Assembly: GCA_003534085.1 (NCBI GenBank)
Contig: DQBY01000056.1
Span: forward strand, 1-5,708
Length of the DNA: 5,708 nt
Origin: Candidatus Moraniibacteriota bacterium
Lineage (GTDB): Bacteria; Patescibacteriota; Minisyncoccia; Moranbacterales; UBA2206
Reading direction: 5' to 3'
Position 1 is the first letter of the stretch, and every line of letters starts with the position of its first letter. The position numbers and the translations under genes are program-made. Shown piece after piece: positions 4,714 to 5,708 of the stretch. The notes below the pieces were generated by a model, which was given only the letters and a program-made list of their open reading frames with translations, was not told where the DNA came from and did no database searches.

Positions 4714-4742
4714 ATTTTAGCAGGAAATCGAAGTTTGGTCAA
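4714..4742 (-). promoter_or_regulatory. Promoter of the REC-like gene
   Basis: Minus strand: TTGACC (4742-4737), 17-bp spacer, and TAAAAT (4719-4714) preceded by TGC, making an extended -10. The predicted transcription start is near 4707. The box ATTGTGGAA (4756-4748) ends 5 bp before the -35. Confidence 0.8.
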
Positions 4743-4747
4743 TAATT

Positions 4748-4818
4748 TTCCACAATCTTATTTAAATTGGCAAAGCAATTTATAAATTTTGGCTTAAATA
4801 AAGTACTAAATTGTGGAA
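4748..4818. promoter_or_regulatory. Inverted pair of ATTGTGGAA boxes serving both divergent promoters
   Basis: TTCCACAAT at 4748-4756 and ATTGTGGAA at 4810-4818 form a perfect 9-bp inverted repeat. Each copy lies exactly 5 bp upstream of the -35 of the promoter it faces, the normal place for an activator box. Between them are further symmetric pieces: TAAATTG-N6-CAATTTA (4763-4782), AATTTATAAATT (4777-4788), and TTATTTAA/TTAAATAA (4758-4765, 4794-4801). AAATT..GG half-sites repeat at 4764, 4784 and 4808. Confidence 0.7.
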
Positions 4819-4823
4819 TATAA

Positions 4824-4852
4824 TTGACACATTGTGCAGAATAAGCTAAAAT
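4824..4852 (+). promoter_or_regulatory. Promoter of the TrmB-like gene, leaderless
   Basis: TTGACA (4824-4829), 17-bp spacer, TAAAAT (4847-4852). The predicted transcription start, 7 bp after the -10, falls on the A of the ATG at 4859. The transcript would therefore have no 5' leader, which fits the absence of a Shine-Dalgarno. Confidence 0.82.
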
Positions 4853-4858
4853 AATGAT

Positions 4859-5629
4859 ATGATTACTCAAGAAGAGTTGATAAAATTAGGTTTCAGCTCT
4901 AAAGAAAGCCAGGTTTATTTGGCTCTTTTGGAATTGGGACCTTCAACTGCGACGGAAATAGCCCGAAAAGCAGGCATAAACCGTACTACCAGTTATGATA
5001 TTTTGGAATCTCTGGCAGGTGATGGACTGGTAAATCTCACCGGAGAAGCAAAAATACAAAAATATTCCGCTGAAAATCCGGAAAAGGTTATTAAATTTCT
5101 GGAAAATAAAATTAAGCAAGCTGAAGAGAGATTAAATGAAGCGCAAATGCTCTTGCCTCAACTTTTATCCATCTTCACCACAAAAGAAAAACCTAAGATA
5201 AAATTTTATGAAGGCATAGAAGGAATGCGTGAAGCTTTTGAAGACACACTAAATGCGGAAAATGAGATTTTGGCTTTTGCGGTAGGGGAAGATGTTTTCA
5301 AAGCTTTGTCTGAAAATTATACAAGAAGTTACTTTAAAAGAAGAACCGAGAAAAATATAAAAGTTAGGGTTATTGCTCCGGATACTTCGGAAAGCCGAGC
5401 TGTAACAATGAATGACAAAGAGGAGTTGCGAACTTCGATCCTTGTTCCGAAAGACAAATTTAATTTTTCAATAGAAATGAATATTTATAATAATAAAATT
5501 ATGATTGCGTCCTGGAAAGAAAAATTCGCAATCATAATTGAAAGTGAGGAAATTTCCAGCGCGCAAAGAAAAATATTTGAACTTGCCTGGGAAGGCGCGA
5601 AAAGAGTACAAACGTGGAATTCATTATAG
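4859..5629 (+). CDS. TrmB-family transcriptional regulator
   Basis: A 256-aa protein. Residues 5-70 are a winged helix of the TrmB type: LGFSSKESQVYLALLELG (10-27), TATEIARKAGI (30-40), and recognition helix NRTTSYDILESLA (41-53), then a wing ending in KYSAENPEKV. Residues 74-103 form an amphipathic coiled-coil helix, the usual dimerisation element. The C-terminal part (about 112-256) starts with KIKFYEGIEGMREAFEDTL, a segment typical of the TrmB-like effector/PLD-like regulatory domain, and contains many beta strands; the ligand cannot be predicted. The family is best known from archaeal sugar and metabolic control and is also found in CPR bacteria. ATG 4859 is the first codon of the domain and coincides with the predicted transcription start. 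The gene is divergent from the REC-like gene, with matched boxes before both promoters, so autoregulation and control of that neighbour are likely inferences. Confidence 0.87.
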   Translation: MITQEELIKLGFSSKESQVYLALLELGPSTATEIARKAGINRTTSYDILESLAGDGLVNLTGEAKIQKYSAENPEKVIKFLENKIKQAEERLNEAQMLLPQLLSIFTTKEKPKIKFYEGIEGMREAFEDTLNAENEILAFAVGEDVFKALSENYTRSYFKRRTEKNIKVRVIAPDTSESRAVTMNDKEELRTSILVPKDKFNFSIEMNIYNNKIMIASWKEKFAIIIESEEISSAQRKIFELAWEGAKRVQTWNSL

Positions 5630-5631
5630 CA

Positions 5632-5680
5632 TTGACTTTTGCGGAAATGTTTATAGAATAGATTGATGATAAAAAATTAG
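5632..5680 (+). promoter_or_regulatory. Promoter-like sequence leading to a 4-codon leaderless frame
   Basis: TTGACT (5632-5637), 16-bp spacer, TAGAAT (5654-5659). As for the TrmB-like gene, an ATG (5666-5668) lies exactly at the predicted transcription start, but the frame reads only M-I-K-N before TAG at 5678. The sequence then turns GC-rich. It may be the promoter of a gene beyond the window, or the start of a gene broken by a repeat insertion. Confidence 0.45.
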
Positions 5681-5683
5681 ATT

Positions 5684-5708
5684 CCGGATCTCCGCCAGGG
5701 GCGGGTCC
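5684..5708. repeat. GC-rich palindromic segment cut by the window end
   Basis: CCGCC (5692-5696) and GGCGG (5700-5704) form a stem around AGG, extended by GGA (5686-5688) and TCC (5706-5708). Its base composition differs sharply from the AT-rich surroundings, suggesting an interspersed repeat. The right side is missing. Confidence 0.4.

Noticed and set aside
4626..4742. Upstream start of the REC-like protein adding 39 residues
   Set aside because: The stretch contains the promoter and leader hairpin, and MKILVIDDK with AAGGAG five nt before it is the natural REC start.
1..5708. tRNA, rRNA, CRISPR array, transposase or origin
   Set aside because: No cloverleaf, evenly spaced repeats, transposase frame or cluster of DnaA-like boxes was seen.

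Overview
The window is AT-rich and gene-dense with short intergenic gaps. It most resembles a chromosomal piece of a Patescibacteria/CPR bacterium (Parcubacteria-like). This is inferred from the gene mix: a four-repeat S1 protein, an archaeal-type short CMP kinase, a winged-helix/minimal-nucleotidyltransferase fusion and a TrmB-family regulator. It also fits the many + strand starts without a Shine-Dalgarno. No rRNA, tRNA, CRISPR array or transposase was found, and the standard genetic code fits.

Layout. 1-151: AT-rich upstream region with a dyad and an 11-bp direct repeat. 152-1507: ribosomal protein S1-like protein, closed by a strong intrinsic terminator. 1598-1945 and 1975-2532: a small unknown charged protein followed 29 nt later by a CMP-kinase-family protein. 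2533-2667: a nested palindromic/terminator element. 2681-3285: a consensus promoter with two operator-like dyads driving a wHTH-nucleotidyltransferase protein. 3286-3473: convergent intergenic region with terminators for both strands and two CATATG-centred palindromes. 3474-3929 (-): Trp-rich protein of unknown function. 4062-4625 (-): receiver-domain (REC)-like protein. 4743-4858: divergent regulatory region. 4859-5629: TrmB-like regulator. 5632-5708: a further promoter-like sequence running into a GC-rich repeat cut by the window edge.

How it may work. The most striking part is 3313-4859. The two minus-strand genes differ from the rest: both have strong Shine-Dalgarno sequences, and both have a 5' leader hairpin of the same design (AAAGAG stem, UUU loop, CUCUUU). 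Each is followed by a GCAGGG-stem hairpin, so they look like punctuated gene cassettes. The REC-like gene is divergent from the TrmB-like gene. Both promoters carry the same box (ATTGTGGAA) exactly 5 bp upstream of the -35 hexamer and share a GCTAAAAT -10 region at the same spacing. This suggests one factor, perhaps the TrmB-like protein, controls both genes together. The TrmB-like gene appears to be translated from a leaderless transcript.
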